Of a DNA stretch of 64,000 bases, positions 62,816 through 64,000 are shown piece after piece. The stretch covers positions 186,001 to 250,000 of the forward strand of contig NZ_JAGJEH010000005.1 of NCBI RefSeq assembly GCF_018100925.1, in the 5' to 3' direction. A model generated the notes under the pieces. It did no database searches and was not told the DNA's origin. It saw only the letters and a list, made by a program, of their open reading frames with translations. The stretch comes from Pseudoalteromonas luteoviolacea (GTDB taxonomy: Bacteria > Pseudomonadota > Gammaproteobacteria > Enterobacterales > Alteromonadaceae). Position numbers and translations under genes: made by a program. How positions within the stretch are numbered: the first letter of the stretch is position 1; every line of letters starts with the position of its first letter.

Positions 62816-63252
62816 GAGGTTATAATTCAGTGCACATACGCTGTGTGTCACCTGCGTAATTACAGTAATTAGGATATGCTTTGAGCTCTTTGGTCGCCGC
62901 TGCGACAATGCAAGTTTGTCGTCATTTAGATTTTTGTTTTTTTGTTCAGTTTGATTCTCATAAGTATTTTCCTTAGAAGTTAGTATTTACTTGTTATCAC
63001 TCCCAAAACTAAAGTCAGTTTATGGGCGAGATCACGCAATAATAATTTGGCTGCTTTATGACATTCAAGGTGATAGTGATGCCATGTGTATGGATCGTGT
63101 TTTATTGCATCGATCCAAGTTAGGGGGCGTCAGTGACATGATTTTTGCAAAATGCTTAAAGAATACGCTTGAATTTAACTTTGATATAACATAAATTTCA
63201 AAAGTCTTTTATTAAAAAAGCACAATAATTACAATTAAAGGATTTTAAATTT
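62816..63252. other. Intergenic upstream of the protease gene
   Basis: 437 bases, no supported gene; a short frame at 62991-63194 has no ribosome site and an unlikely composition. The last bases hold AAAGGA before the protease ATG. Confidence 0.5.
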
Positions 63253-64000
63253 ATGACATCATGTAAAGTAATCAAAACCATACTCCCTGTATGCGCACTT
63301 GTACTCGCTTCAAACGTGCAGGCCAGCTCACTTGAAAGCGCTGTGCAAAAAACAGATATAGCGCATGCTGTGTCTTATCAAGCTAATTTAGGTTTGCACA
63401 GTATGTCTCGCGCAGACAGTAATGAATTTGAACACATCATCCACCATCCAAACGCCAACTTTATTAAAATCAATTTTACCAAGTTTGCTTTACCAAAAGG
63501 CGCTTACCTAGAAGTGAGTGATCTTAAAGGTGGTGAGGTTTATCGTTATGACCATAATGACAGCGATGTCTCTTCTTCAATGTCAGTATCAGCTGATGCT
63601 GTTAAGCTTAAGTTAGTAATTACTGACAAAAGTGCGTGGAACAATGATCACGGTATTGAAATAGCAGACTTTTTTGCCGGTTACTCGGATACAGAGCTCG
63701 CTGCAAATGAAATCATGTCAGAGATGGATATTGTACAACCGAACTCGACTTGCGGTATTAATGAGCGCAGGGATGTGGCGTGTTGGCAGAGTTCTCACCC
63801 AGTAGAATATGAGCGCAGTCGTCCTGTGGCGCGTCTTCTGATTGGTGGCCGCAGTTTGTGTACTGCTTGGCGTGTAGGCGCGAGCAACCACATGTTCACA
63901 AATAACCACTGTTTCGACTCTGCGGCAGATGCAAAAAACGTAGAAGTATGGTTTAACTATCAGCGTTCAGCTTGCGGCACAGGTGATACAAACGGCACTG
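63253..64000 (+). CDS. Trypsin-like serine protease, secreted, 3' end cut by the window
   Basis: ATG 63253 follows AAAGGATTTTAAATTT. The frame is open to the window edge (249 codons). A signal peptide ends near NVQAS. A propeptide or N-terminal domain follows (to about 165), then the peptidase begins: STCGINERRDVACWQSS, VARLLIGG, SLCTAWRVG and MFTNNHCF, where the His of NHC is the catalytic His of the S1 family. The Cys around it match the lysyl/arginyl endopeptidase type. Asp and Ser of the triad would lie beyond the window. A secreted digestive or virulence protease is likely. Confidence 0.85.
   Translation, partial: MTSCKVIKTILPVCALVLASNVQASSLESAVQKTDIAHAVSYQANLGLHSMSRADSNEFEHIIHHPNANFIKINFTKFALPKGAYLEVSDLKGGEVYRYDHNDSDVSSSMSVSADAVKLKLVITDKSAWNNDHGIEIADFFAGYSDTELAANEIMSEMDIVQPNSTCGINERRDVACWQSSHPVEYERSRPVARLLIGGRSLCTAWRVGASNHMFTNNHCFDSAADAKNVEVWFNYQRSACGTGDTNGT

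Noticed and set aside
62991..63194. 67-residue frame before the protease gene
   Set aside because: No ribosome site and a composition unlike real small proteins.

Overview
The window looks like chromosome of a marine gammaproteobacterium, most likely Pseudoalteromonas or a close relative. This rests on protein style and gene content (M3 oligopeptidase lipoprotein, MacAB-like export operon, MASE2 and LytTR two-component systems, c-di-GMP proteins, a secreted trypsin-like protease) and on moderate AT-richness; nothing was searched. I saw no rRNA, tRNA, CRISPR array, phage or insertion sequence.

Layout. 1-2.7 kb: a clipped gene end, a TonB-C lipoprotein and a 473-aa protein of unknown family. 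3.0-6.5 kb (minus): a tight three-gene unit of a 12-residue-repeat solenoid membrane protein, an endonuclease I carrying an in-frame amber codon, and a membrane-anchored coiled-coil protein. 6.8-13.1 kb: a VOC gene with an in-frame TGA, a secreted protein behind a possible Fur box, a TetR regulator with a divergent membrane protein and two matching operator-like sites, a LysR regulator beside an SDR oxidoreductase, and a cupin. 13.1-19.2 kb: widely spaced orphan genes, AT-rich in part, with a two-tier stem-loop plus U tract before the first. 19.4-22.0 kb: a DsbD/ScsB-type reductase overlapping a redoxin. 22.4-24.9 kb: small membrane proteins and an L,D-transpeptidase. 25.0-30.8 kb: a MASE2 hybrid kinase, a LytS/LytTR pair and a serine hydrolase. 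31.3-35.2 kb: a degenerate HD-GYP protein, an EAL-HDOD protein, a cytochrome c lipoprotein, an unknown protein and a GNAT enzyme.

35.5-39.0 kb: a run of small lipoproteins and membrane proteins. 39.1-44.8 kb: an M3 peptidase, a gene behind a near-perfect LexA box, and a His-rich TonB-dependent receptor with a Cys-rich partner. 46.8-52.1 kb: a TolC, adaptor, ATPase, permease operon whose adaptor carries an N-terminal cytoplasmic GAF-like domain. 52.4-59.7 kb: a small Cys-rich secreted protein, an apolipoprotein N-acyltransferase, a hybrid kinase with HPt plus a sigma-54 activator that ends in a winged-helix-like segment, and a GNAT enzyme. 59.5-64 kb: secreted proteins, including a pair separated by an intrinsic terminator, and the start of a trypsin-like protease cut by the window edge.

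The strongest candidates for something new are the solenoid/nuclease/coiled-coil unit, the GAF-fused export adaptor, the SOS-type promoter on an unknown gene, the unusual sigma-54 activator, and the terminator-like leader before the orphan cluster.
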